This document shows positions 1 through 11,535 of a stretch of DNA of 64,000 nt, piece after piece. The notes under the pieces were generated by a model. The model had not been told where the DNA came from. It ran no database searches and worked only from the letters and a program-made list of their open reading frames with translations. The DNA is from Amyloporia xantha (Eukaryota; Basidiomycota; Agaricomycetes; Polyporales; Adustoporiaceae). A program made the position numbers and the translations under genes. The DNA is taken from contig JAYKKR010000007.1 of NCBI GenBank assembly GCA_036971615.1, positions 682,001 through 746,000 of the forward strand, given 5' to 3'. Every line of letters begins with the position of its first letter. Within the stretch, counting starts at the first letter, position 1.

Positions 1-646
1 AAGAGTAAGACCAGCGTGGCGGATGAAGCGTGAGTGCTCTGAGTTCTCTATGAATATTGGCTCTTGTCTGAAGATCTCCGTTCATATTATACCTCTGTCC
101 CTTAGACGTGATGATCGCTATGATGGCCACTTGCATACCGAAGCACATACTCCGCACTCACCGCAACCTTTCCATATTGCAGGCTGAGGCCTGACCATCT
201 CCAGCATCGTTTATACGCCATATGCTCTTGTGACGTTTCCGGCTGGTTTCTCCTCCACGTTTACACCACAAGGAGATGTAAATATACCTTCATTGTAAGT
301 CAGTACATTTGTATTACGTATAATACGTGCCAGAAGAGCAATTGTGCCAGCAGCGCCGACTAGTCTGCTTCTGTGCATATGTCACAGTCCACGACTTTAA
401 AGAAACGCCGTTTACTCCTAATACAATATGTTGTGCCTGATCGGTTGAGTGGGAATCATTACTGTCAATTGGGAATGAGTGTCCGAGCGAGCATAACAGT
501 AAAGATGAGTTGGGACGCTTACGTGAAGAAGACGTAACACCCAGCGAACGTCTTGATTACGTCTACAGAGAACCTAGAAGCTAGGATCGAATATTAGACA
601 TGTCCCATAGTAACAGCTCGTGAGCAGGTACAGAGCAGATGCGTGA
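1..646. other. Intergenic, no gene seen
   Basis: No open frame with recognisable content and no tRNA fold was seen. It lies downstream of the minus-strand gene that ends at 647 and may contain its 3' UTR. Confidence 0.5.
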
Positions 647-1383
647 TCACGCCCCGCGCGCATTGTACCGCATGCCCTCCAGCTCTTGGATCTCCTCTTC
701 GCTCTGCTCCGCCCACCGGCGCACACTGTACACAAACCACGTCAAACCACCGGCGATACTCCACCACGCAACATCCGGCCAGGTACGCGAGACAATTAAC
801 GCAAGAACCGGTGCCACTGCGGGCGCAATTAATGTGAAAGGATGAGCGAAGGGTAATGGAAGCGCGAGGAAGAGGTGGAACGGGGGCGGGAGCGGGGAGA
901 GTGTACGAAGAATCGGATGTGAAGGTGGCAAGAGAAGAAGGATGAGGTTGAGTTGCAGAATAATGTGCACGACGGCTAGAAACGTAGGAAATGGGACTGG
1001 CTGCGCGGGCGTGTGGTACGGAAGTAGAGCATATAATGGAGACTCTTTGTCTTCTTTGAGCAGGTAGATGAGATGTCTAGCCAGTATTGATCATAGAAGT
1101 ACAGAAAATCAGCTAGACGTTGACCGAAGTAGATTTCTAATGAGACTCACAGTACACATGACAGGCCGACGACGACCTGGACAAGAAAGAGATACTGGGT
1201 AACCGCAGCATCACTTTGTTGGCGGAGACTTTGTATAAGCTCCTCCTGCTCTGGTATGGAGTGCAACGTGGGTACCCAATAAGACGACAACTAGATGTAC
1301 TACGTACCTTGTTCATCCAATATATGATCATCCTCAGACTCGTTGTCGGAGAATCTAAAGGGAATCCTTTGGCGAAGAGACAT
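647..1383 (-). CDS. Small multi-pass membrane protein, unknown function
   Basis: Three exons (1383-1308, 1250-1151, 1076-647) join in frame to give about 201 residues starting MSLRQRIPFRFSDNESEDD. Residues 1-45 are acidic and polar with a short Glu/Gln-rich helix. The rest is strongly hydrophobic: a segment around YLFLVQVVVGLSCVLHLIYL, then long Leu/Pro-rich stretches, and finally an IAGGLTWFVYSV segment before a charged C-terminus (RRWAEQSEEEIQELEGM). I therefore infer three to four membrane spans with a short cytosolic N-terminus. I do not recognise the family. The ATG at 1383 was chosen because it is in frame with the splice at 1308; the longer frame starting at 1574 does not join the downstream exons. 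The neighbouring RIO1 gene is divergent, with about 315 bp between the two starts. Confidence 0.7.
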
Positions 1384-1698
1384 TCCGAGAAGTAGTGCTG
1401 GGTCCCAGGGCCTGTCTTGTAGTCAAACCACCTCGCCTCGACTTCAGGACCTTGCAGTAGTAGTTTGTCGAGTTTCGTGTTCGCCCGAGACCCGAAAGTG
1501 AGTCGTAGTAACGCTATATGGCAAGAGCCACCTTCGACGCGCGCGTTTCCTTCATGACGGTCACGTGCAGCCAATCAGATCGCGGTGGCGGGAATCTTCT
1601 GCTTTTCGACTATTGCACTGGAAGAATTACACCCCTATATCTGCTCACCGCCCTCTCGTGTCCACGATCGCCATAATTCTATCTGTGATTTGAATGCA

Positions 1699-4036
1699 AT
1701 GTCCTCGAACCCTCAGCCTATTCACGAGGACATCCAAGAGGGCCAATTTGACGACGCTCCAGAAGATGCAGGCATAGCCGCGCCAATCAATCCTCGCGAA
1801 GGCCACGCCTTCATCGACGAAGACAGCATCCTCGAATGGTCCTCAGAGAGTGAACACGAAGACGACGAAGAAGCAGATGCGTTTGACGCAGAGGAAGACA
1901 ACATGGAGGCCGCCGCCTTCGACACCCTCCGCGCGGAAGACGAGGACTGGGAGATCGCCGAACGAGGTACGCCTGGCTCACGCTTTACTCCCGCAAGCCG
2001 AACGAACAGCCCATGTAGACTTCACAAAGCAGTATAACCGTCTGAAGCAGCATGTCGCCGTTCGCACGGGCGCAGCCCAAGGGGTGACTTCCTCAATGAA
2101 CACACGTTCTGCCTTGGCCTCCCTTCCCGCCGTCAACCGCCCACGACAGGGAGTAAAACCCTCCGCTACGGCCGCCACAAACGCGAAGGACAAGGCAACT
2201 GATCAGCTCCAGGCGCTGTCCAAGTACTCCTCACGCATTCGCAATATCGATATGCCCTACGATCTCGGGGTGGGCGTGAACAGGAAGGGCCCTTCCGCCA
2301 CGGCGAATATGAAGGACAAGAGCGATCGGGCTACGAGCGAGCAAGTCCTCGATCCTAGAACGAGGATTATTCTGTTCAAGATGATTGGTCGCGGGTTGAT
2401 ATTTGAAGTGAATGGATGTGTAAGTACCGGCAAGGAGGTTCGTGCGGCTCCAAATTTTTGCAAAACGCTATCTCATCTATTGGAAATCAGGCCAACGTGT
2501 ACCACGCGCTCACACCAGAGAGGAAACACCTCGCTCTCAAAATATACAAGACGTCGATCCTCGTCTTCAAGGATCGCGACAAGTACGTAACAGGAGAGTT
2601 CCGTTTCAGAAGAGGATATAGGTATGCCCCTCTCTTTCACTACTAAGGAACCTGGCAAGGCGCTCATTATCGCAGCCGACACAATCCGCGGAAGATGGTC
2701 CGCCTCTGGGCGGAAAAGGAAATGCGGAATTTGAAACGGTTACGTACGGCTGGCATACCTTGTCCGGAGCCCGTAGAAGTGCGCGAAAATGTACTAGTCA
2801 TGAGCTTCGTCGGTGACAAGGACGGATGGTAAGTGGTACCGGAGCATTGCCCGAAGTGAATTGATTCCTCACCACACCGTAGGGCATCTCCACGCTTGAA
2901 GGATGCTGAGATCCCGGAGACAGCTTTCTTCGAGCTCTACATTGAGCTGCTGCTGATCACACGGAAAATGTTCCTAGAGTGCAGGCTGGTTCATGCCGAC
3001 CTGTCTGAATATAACATACTTTATCATGTTCCAGAATCAACACCGCCATCATCCGACGCTGTCCCTCCAGAACAACCTGCAGCCAGACCGACGGCCTACT
3101 TGGAAACACCTGAGCAAGCCTCTGATGCAGACGCAAATGCTGACCCATCCAAGCGAGGCCATCTATACATTATTGATGTCTCCCAGTCAGTCGAACACGA
3201 CCACCCGCACGCCTTCGACTTCCTCCGTGCCGACCTGCGGAACATCGAGGATTTCTTCTCGAGGCGTGCCGTTCGATGCCTAGGCCTCCGCCGGGCCTTC
3301 GAGTTCGTCACACGTGAGGTCCTTCCGCCCATTTCCACCGACGGTGGTGCCTCCTCGGTAAGCCACGAGGAAGCGAACCTCCGGCTGTGGTTGGAGGAAC
3401 CCGATCCCCAATCTGACGAGGGTGGTTATGGCGCTCCGATCGTTGACGGGAGTGGTCACGCTGGGACGGACAGCTCGGCGCACGAAGACTCGGTCTTCAT
3501 GCGATCGTACATCCCGCGGACTTTGAATGAGGTGTATGATCCAGAGCGCGACGTGGGTGCGCTGAGCAGGGGCGAGGGCGAGACGCTTATCTACAAAGGA
3601 CATGATTGGAGTCGTCGGACCGCAGGAGGTAGGGAGTGCAAAGCCAGATGGGCGGCCGGAAAGAGTGAATGGGGCTGAGAAAAGTAGAGTGCGGTTTGCT
3701 GATGGCGAGGGTAAGGGGGGCGGAGAAGACAGTGATGAGTCTGACGGAGAAGATAGCGAAGACGAAGATAGCGAAGCGGAAGGTGAGGGTGAGAACTCCG
3801 AGGAGAAGGATGGCTTCGAGGACCGCCCCGCGCGAGGGCATCGGCATGAAGACAAGGAGGCAAAGAAGGTATGTACCGCATTCCATTCAGCAGCCTTGGT
3901 CCGTAGTACTGACCACAATCGCCCCGTGTAGGAAAGGAAGAAAGCGGTCAAGGCAGACGCACGCGAGCGGCGGAAACACAAAATTCCCAAGGCGGAAAAA
4001 AAGCGCAAGATCAAAACCACTGCGCGAAGCGGATGA
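1699..4036 (+). CDS. RIO1: RIO1-type serine/threonine protein kinase (one frameshift)
   Basis: Atypical kinase/ATPase needed for late cytoplasmic maturation of the 40S subunit (20S pre-rRNA cleavage and factor release; family knowledge). Six exons: 1699-1966, 2019-2437, 2491-2621, 2676-2828, 2883-3868, 3932-4036. The acidic N-terminus (residues 1-90) is followed by the conserved [15 protein letters not shown] block, the phosphate-binding loop [34 protein letters not shown], the catalytic HADLSEYN and the metal-binding [14 protein letters not shown]. The C-terminus is acidic ([12 protein letters not shown]) then Lys-rich, as in other RIO1 proteins. The exon lengths sum to 3n+1: frame is lost near 3600, where TCTACAAAGGACATGATTGG would read [13 protein letters not shown] with one base fewer. 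This may be a sequence error or a real disabling mutation. The kinase core lies upstream of the break. Confidence 0.93.
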
Positions 4037-4876
4037 TCGTCGTGTTCCGTGTCAGTTTGCGCTCGATGTTCGTGATATCAACGGGTATCGATATCAACCT
4101 CGAATTTGACAGACGGACGTACTAGTGGCGGTGGCGTGGCTGGCCAGACATGAAAATTTCTTAGTGAATTGGAATCCGAAGGCTTCGCGGCAGCCTCTAT
4201 AGAACATGCATGATGTATCGTCAGCTCCCGCTCCGTGGTGACATGTATCCGTTATTAGTCTGCTTTCCTAGTACAACCACTCTCTCCGGACATCGCATCC
4301 GCGGATCAGGTAACACACGCTCACCGCTGTGGTCTGTAAGTTTGAATCACGGCTTCAATCATGCCGCCGTCCGAAGACTTCTGAATGAACGCGTGGACTA
4401 GAAGCCGCCGCATTTGCGCCACCAGAGAAGCCTGATAGAGTCCAAGATAGCGGCATAGGAACCTCCAAGTCAATGAAACGTTTCATCCAGTCTCGACCAG
4501 TCTATCAGGTTACCGCCCTGTGCAATTTCACAGAGTGGATAGCACCCGAGTCGAGTTTCTAATCATCTACTGCCTTGGTTCTCTCGTCGAAGTCTGCCAC
4601 AGGATATGCCAATATCGTTGCTCCTTCCTAGGATTATGCAAAACAAGATGAATCACCTTACACACCGCTTCCAGAAAGCGACTACGTTCCGATGATATGT
4701 GTGGACAGCATGGAGATTTTCATTATTAAAAACCGTATATATGAATAAATCGTGCGGTCTGATACCCTGATGCTTCTAATTAAGGCAGTGTTTTTTATGA
4801 CCATTGACTTCGCGCCCAGGCTCGGAAGCTGCCAAGTTCTGAGAAGAACCTGGCACACCGTGTTGATTCGGAGTAT
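4037..4876. other. Convergent intergenic region
   Basis: 3' ends of RIO1 (+) and ILV3 (-) face each other. I see no gene here. It holds an AT-rich stretch around 4720-4745 that could serve 3' end formation. Confidence 0.5.
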
Positions 4877-7290
4877 TCAAGCATCCGTAATGCACCCGCG
4901 GCTAGCATCCTCCACGGCCTTTACGTACTTGTATAGAGTTCCCTGTGTGGCCTTCAAGGGAGGAGCCTCCCACGCCTCCTTACGCTGTGCCAGCTCTTCT
5001 GGAGGGACATGGAGTTCAATGGTATTTTTCACGGCATCGACGGAGATAACGTCGCCGTCTCGGACCAGCGCGATCGGCCCTCCTACCTGTGCTTCCGGGA
5101 CGACATGGCCGATACAGAAGCCGTGCGAACTGAAGGAGGATTGTTCAGTGAGACAGAAAATATTATAGTGGCTCGGGCAACATACCCGCCACTGAAGCGA
5201 CCGTCCGTGAGGCAGGCGACGTCGTGACCGAGGCCGGCGCCCATGATCAGACTCGTAGGCTTCAACATCTCAGGCATACCTGCATCCGAGTCAGTCTTAA
5301 AAAGGAAATGACACGCTTGAAGACAGCTGATTTACCTGGACCACCCTTCGGCCCGAGGTATCTGAGTACGACGACTGTCTTCTCTCCCTTTTCAATGGAG
5401 CCATTCTCGACAGCGGCCACGAAGTCATCCTCGGTGTCAAAGGCACGCGCCTTGCCTGTGAAACCGAATCCCTCCTTGCCAGTGATCTTTGCGACCGCTC
5501 CGCCGGGCGCAAGGTTACCGCGCAAAATTCTACACGTAAATATGTAAAAGTTAGGCACGAAATTATGGCGTGAAATACAAGGACAAATTGATGCTTCTGG
5601 ATCTGCATCGACTGACCTAAGATGTCCAGTTTCCTTAATTGGTTTGTCCAGCGGACGGATAATATCCTGGTTAGTAAAGGACAGCTCGCCGTGCTCGTGC
5701 GTCCAGCGGTCCAGGTTCTCTCCTAGCGTGCGGCCCGTGACGGTCATGTTATTCCCGTCGATGAGTCTATTTTTCAAGAGGTATGCAAGGACCTCTGAAA
5801 TTTACGCCAAGGGTTAGCTCCAGGACGAAAAAATCTAGGGCACAAACATACTGGGAATGCCGCCAAGCTTGTAGACATCTTCCATGACATACTGGCCGCT
5901 GGGCTTCAAGTTGGCAATGAACGGTGTCCGGTCAGAGACATTCTGGAAATCCTCCAAGGTCAGCTCGATGCCGACCGAGTGCGCTATAGCAATCAGGTGA
6001 AGAACAGCGTTGGTCGATCCGCCCAGAATCATCGTCAAAACCTAAATGGACATGAGCACGTGCAAAAATGTCAAACGATTGGTTAGACGCCCACCATGGC
6101 GTTCTCGAACGCAGAGCGAGTCATGATATCTCGAGGGAGAATGTTTTTCTCGAGGAGGTTGCGCATCACGGGCCCGAGGGATCGGCATTCCTGTACCTTC
6201 TCCTGAGACTCGGCAGGGAAGGATGAGGATCCGGGTAATGTCATGCCCAATGCTTCTGCAGCGCTCGCCATCGTGTTGGCCGTGTACATCTGGCGTCATC
6301 TGCTTGTTAGAAAGGATGGGGAGGGAATGGCGTGAGGCGTACCCCTCCGCAAGCACCCGGGCCGGGACAGGCATGCCGAACAGTGTCGTAGCGTTCCTGC
6401 TCTGCAGCTTCCGTCTTTCCGTCCTGAAGATACTTGCCATAAGATTGGAAAGCAGAGACGATGTCCAGCTGCGGTGCTCCGGCACATGAGCCGGCGCGAA
6501 TTGTGCCACCGTACATCATAATTCCTGGACGGTTGAGTCGACCCACTAGGGCGGTTAAACATGCTCAGAGTCTAGAATAAAAATAAGCAAAAATACTAGC
6601 AACACTTACACGAGCCATGAGAACGCCTGGCATGTTCTTGTCGCAGCCAGGGACGACGACCATGCCATCCAGCCAGTGGCCACCGGCCGCAGTTTCTACT
6701 TGGTCGGCGATAAGGTCGCGAGACTGCAGCGAGTAGGACATTCCGTGTGTTCCCATACTAATGCCATCGCTGTGGACGGAATGCAGAACGTCAGAGGCAA
6801 TCCGAGCCGTACAGGACGCAAGAGCGGGATACAAACCTAACGCCGACAGTACCGAACTGGTATCCGATGATTCCTGCGTCGGACAAGGACTTCTTGGCCA
6901 CTTGCCCCAGCCCGAGCAAGTGCTTATTACATCTGTACTGCCGCTATAGCCAGTCTGTGAAGTGGTGGTCAATGTAGAGACTCACGGGTTGCCTTCGTAC
7001 CTATGATACGGTGGCGTCAGGTGGAGATGCCATAGCGACGAGATCTCGACCTACCAAACACTAGCCACGCCGACCATGGCTTTGTTGAAGTCATCGTCGG
7101 TGGTAATTCCGTCGGTTGCATAGAGCATGGCCTGACTCGCGCCTTGAGTCTTGGGCTGAGTCACCGTCCGACTGTAACGGTTTATGGGACCATTTTCGGC
7201 GAGCTTGGGCCCCGCCGTCGCAAAGCATCTTCGCGAGCCCCCTGTGAGGTGGCAGAGCCTTGCAGGGAGGACGGTCGGCCTAGCGTGCAT
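4877..7290 (-). CDS. ILV3: Dihydroxy-acid dehydratase, mitochondrial
   Basis: Converts 2,3-dihydroxy-isovalerate and its methylvalerate homologue to 2-oxo acids, the third common step of valine and isoleucine synthesis, in mitochondria (family knowledge). The ATG at 7290 gives an Arg-rich presequence ([18 protein letters not shown], then RRCF) before the mature domain LYATDGI. Recognisable blocks in order: [135 protein letters not shown] and a final [12 protein letters not shown]. The Cys ligands of the Fe-S cluster (NPCN, GCDKN, GACGG) are all present. The gene has many short introns; exon 2 (7000-6986) is only 15 nt and encodes YEGNP. The gene looks intact. The product is a housekeeping enzyme unrelated to its neighbours. 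Confidence 0.95.
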
Positions 7291-8621
7291 TTCGTGCACT
7301 TGTTTGCGATTTTCGATCTTGACAGCGTGATACCGGCGAAATGAGAGTGTGTCACGGCGTGACAAAGATAATTTATTGACCCCGACACTCCGCGGCCAAT
7401 CACAGCGGCGCCACTCGTCCATTTTGGGGCGGCGTCTGGGATCACTGCTCCCGGCCAATCCGGAAAGTTGTCGCCGGTTACATGGTTCAGCATTCCCCTG
7501 TCTTACGCTCCCTCATGCGCATCCACATGGACGGCGATGGTCATCGTGCAGGTCATTATGATGGCGAACTGCGCTGGTGATAGAATTCCGTCGCACAGAC
7601 TAATTGGTGTACATTCAGCCGACCACAAAATCAGAGGAGCACATCGTAATTCGTATGATGAGAAATCGAGATAGCGTTCTGCGCAGATTTCCCGCCCGGG
7701 CAACTTTAACTGCTTCTGGCCGACCCGTGTTTGATCGAATCTGCCCTGGTGACAGAAGTCTCACGGTGGCATGACCATGCGGCACTCGACGTATAGGGGC
7801 GTGATATCATCCCCCGCCTGAAGGACGCTCAAGCCACAGCATCTGCGTACATACAAGCGCACCGCGGACAGCGACTTTGGAAAGCCGGCCATCCAAGAGT
7901 CATCGAGACGCGCGGGAAAACGTTACCGGCAGAGCGGCCCACGTTGGACAATTTTGGAAGGTGTTCTATAGGAGGCTGTCGATGAACTCAGATAGTCGAT
8001 CGCGTTTCGGCTCGATTATGTGACTTGTGACATGGCTAGGCTAGAGATGCGGTCGGGGCTGCCTGGCTTGATACGGGACTACCACCTAATCAGTCCGAAA
8101 ATTTCGGTTCCCCCTCCAGCGAGCGTTGGCGTTGAAGTAGAGTGTAGACGTACGGACGAGTTGGAGTAGAATACAGAATTATCTGAGAACGAATGATCGT
8201 GACCGACGGTCAGAATTGAGATTGTAAATCAAACCACGTTTCACAAATCCACTCCGCCTCAGCAACGTTGAACACAAAGGCACCGTGCTCACCCGCAAGT
8301 CGACGGGGACCTCTATGCAGTACTGCGCTCGACGGGCCTATCCCGGCTCATTGTATGTTTCGGGCTCGCCGACCGCGCGCACCAGCGGGAGCAAACCTTA
8401 GCGGACCGACCATTCAATCGCTGCAGGCTCCGTTACGGGGGCTCCCAGCCTTGCTGCCCCTCTTTGCGGTCACGCATTTTGCCCCCCCCTCTTTTCTTCC
8501 GCGATACTCCCGTCGAATGGGCCCTCTACTTCCGTTGGTTTTGTGTCCTCCGCTGCCTCGAGCAACACCTTGCGACCGTGCTCAATAGCGGTATACTGCT
8601 GGCCAAAGCGGCTGGTCAGCC
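7291..8621. other. Divergent intergenic region between ILV3 and a Zn2Cys6 gene
   Basis: 1.3 kb separating two divergent genes, so it should contain both promoters. Frames in it (for example 8268-8588) have no ATG start or recognisable content. No gene is supported. Confidence 0.45.
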
Positions 8622-10910
8622 ATGGACCCCCCAAGACGAGGCGAGGGCAGGAGACAGAGCTCCTTACCAAGTTCCCTCCACTCCCATTTGTTCTCTGGGC
8701 CACAACGGAGGAGCACGACTGCGGGTGCCGTGTCGCCGGAGTCCTCATTGCGCGGGGAAGAGGAGAACGACCAGGAAGCCTATTGGGACACTCCGTACGC
8801 TTTTCCCCATTTGCCGCCCCTTCGATCTGCCCCTCCTGTGCCAGGGACTCTGACCCCCGCCGCTTTCGACGAGAGCAGCGGAAGTTCGAGCAGCCACCAT
8901 GGTAGTCCGCCCCTTGAACGTCAAGTGGCACAGGGAAACGTGGTTACGCCGCCACTTATAGGGGGTCCCACCTTAGCCCCTATCCCGCCTCGAATACCTA
9001 CGCGGACGGTCAGGTCAGACCCTGCCCTATATTCCTCCAGAAATGTGTACGCGGCCCCGTACACATATCCTCCCCCACCACCGCCCGCATTACCGCCAGT
9101 AGCATGGAGAGAAGGAGAGGCCGGCCCTTCGTCGCATCCATACAGATCCGCCGCCATATCTTACAGCCAATGGGGGATATCTGCGCACGATCTGCCCGTT
9201 CCATCAGATCTTCAGCCAATCCCGCCCTTTCTTCATCCAGGCCCTGATTCCGTACCGGCGGTACTGCCGGTACATGAGAGGCTGATTGCACCTCTCCCGT
9301 CTCGCTACAGGACGCAGAGCTCGGGCCATGCTCATGCGGAATCACCAAGCAATGTGCATGACGAAACGAGGCGACCGTCGGTAGCCTTTCCTTCCCCTCA
9401 GTCCGACCAGTTTCCTGCTGGACCGAGCAGGGTCCCTTTGGAGGAAGAAAGACCAAGTATTTTCACTTCGTTCAATACATCGTGGAGGGATCCCGGCGGA
9501 TCTCGGTCAGGTAGTAGTGGTGTAGAGGACTTGGATCATCCTTCTTCGTCACGTCGTGCGCTCTCGACCGGGATCTCCTCGCGCGGGGGTTCCCCCGGTG
9601 TCGAGACGACGTGGACGAGACGGGACCTGTTCCACTCATCGCTTCCTGAACGATATCAGGCTTTTCAGCATGTCGTGCAGGAGCGGGATCCTACTCAGGA
9701 TCCGGAAAACACTGGAGATCATGGACAGCAGAGTCGGATTGGACCAGACCTAAGACGACTGGGTTCATTTCCTCCGCCTTTCGACGACTCCTTGGGTGGG
9801 TTCTATCGGTTCAACCAGACGCATTCAAAGCTTAAAGTCATTTATCGCAGCGCCGTACTCCAGCAGCAGTGACCAGCTGTCGATTAGCTTCCCCCCGCCG
9901 GGAAGTAGCTCGGCACAGCTGCCCGCACCAGTCAGGTCACTCCCGGAGTACATCCCGGGCCTGGTGCGGTGGTCAGAGGCACAGCAACAGGCCGGACAGC
10001 TTGAGCCTGCCCCGCGGCCGCTGTTCAGGAATCCGTATACCTTCGATCCTCATCGTCCTGAGAATTTTGGCGCGACCACAGTCAACGCACCGCCGGACTG
10101 GCCGCCCCCTCCGGGCCCGTTCTTTTTCTCTGATCCTAGATTTCTTGACCCATCCTCGGGAACGTCTGGGGAGGATGGCGAAGAAAGAGAAGAGAGCACG
10201 AGCCTAGGAAAGGGACTTGAGGCCGGCCAGTCTAGCCCGCGCAACAAGCGGACGGCACGGAGTGCATCTCTCGAAGATCACAACGACAGGCCCAAAAAAA
10301 TCGCCAGAAAAATTGAGGTCGCGTGTGAGTTCTGTCGAGGCAAGTCGTCAAAAAATCAGTGTATAATAATTTAGTGTGTTAAAACGTTACACCCTTTGTC
10401 GATTTTCTGCGGGCAGGACGAAAACTGCGGTGCGACGGGCAGCGACCAGCTTGCAGAAACTGCTTCAAACGCAGAATCGCTTGTACATACGCTAAGATGG
10501 CAAAACGTCGTGGTCCCGGGAAGGCGCCGAAGAGAGGTAGGAACAAGCAACCTTCCTCGAGCGGAGTAGGGGGCGAAGATCAGAGCAAATCGGGTGCAGT
10601 TGCCGCAGAAGGCGGACACACGGATGCGGCGAATGAACCACCACCACCTCCTCCTCCGCCCACAGGTCCTCCGATCGCCTCTCCAACATACGCTTTTGGG
10701 GTCAGCTATCCGCCGCCAGTCACTAGGGCGCCTGGGGCACAGGCCAGACATGAGGGAGGCCCGCTGCTGATGGACGTTGGGTTGTTGTCATTGGATCCTC
10801 AAGAACATGTAGTTTCGGGCAATGCAACGGACGAGGAGGAGGCTTCTGGGAGCAAGACGACGGACATTGAGGAACCGGGGACGCCTTCTGGACGGTCGGG
10901 GGAGCCATAG
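8622..10910 (+). CDS. Zn(2)-Cys(6) fungal-type transcription factor with C-terminal zinc cluster
   Basis: Three exons (8622-9795, 9851-10339, 10417-10910) give about 718 residues. Residues 1-540 are low-complexity and rich in Pro, Ser and Arg (for example YPPPPPPALPPVAW), probably disordered. Near residue 555 comes a basic stretch (RPKKIARKIEVA) and one binuclear zinc cluster, ACEFCRGRKLRCDGQRPAC then RNCFKRRIAC, spacing C-x2-C-x6-C-x6-C-x2-C-x6-C, all six Cys present. A basic tail (KRRGPGKAPKRGRNK) and another Pro-run follow. The cluster is split by a GC-AG intron (10340-10416, donor GAG|GCAAGT) immediately after Cys-Arg. The fungal-specific TF middle-homology domain was not seen. It is presumably a nuclear DNA-binding protein, target unknown. 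The next gene carries two clusters of the same type split at the same codon, so the genes are probably related. The start is the first ATG of the long frame. Confidence 0.85.
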
Positions 10911-11535
10911 GGATGTTCCTTGCCATTCAACTGACAGTTTCCCGCACGACGCAGCTGTCCGGGAACCTCCAGAGCGCTCAATCACCTACCCCGGATCCTC
11001 TTTCCTGCCTCGACGGCCTCGTTCCCACCTCTGCTTCTCGTCGTCGACCAATCTTGACAGATGGACACACATGTGGACTCTCCCGGCGGTATGTTATGTT
11101 TATTTCATGGCTAAATTACACACTATTTTCTTCTGGGCGGCTTCGGACGCTGTTCTCTCTCGTCCGTCTCCGTCCCTCCGTGCGCGGCGTCTGTGTTACT
11201 CTCCTTATAATGCTTAATACCGTTAGACGATAGCATAGCAAAAGTAGTACTTTCGAACTGTACAAGCCGGCTTCTAGGAGCCTAGAGTATACGAATACGT
11301 AAAAGCAATAATACGGGGCCTATGATAAGACGGACTTCTGCACGGTCCCATTGGCGGAGAGCGTGGCGGCGTGGCCTACCGTGGCCTCGGATCGCTAGCC
11401 TGACCAGAGCGCCTAATCCCGGCGCGGGGCCTCGCTGATGGCTGTAGGTGATCTGGCCTGGAACCCCACCCCCGCATATCCTTCGCCTATTCCGTGTTCC
11501 TTCCTTCCGGTCTACATCCAAGACGTCCCTCCGTC
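10911..11535. other. Intergenic
   Basis: Same-strand gap between the Zn2Cys6 gene and the septin/zinc-cluster gene. No coding feature was recognised; it must hold the 3' end of the first gene and the promoter of the second. Confidence 0.45.

Noticed and set aside
3280..4020. 246-residue antisense frame over RIO1
   Set aside because: Shadow of the acidic RIO1 coding sequence on the other strand (poly-Ser/Leu).
8268..8588. 106-codon frame upstream of the Zn2Cys6 gene
   Set aside because: Begins at TTG rather than ATG, has no family resemblance and does not splice into the downstream gene.
9252..9273. Inverted repeat GTACCGGC / GCCGGTAC
   Set aside because: Short and lies within the coding sequence of the Zn2Cys6 gene; GC-rich chance is likely.
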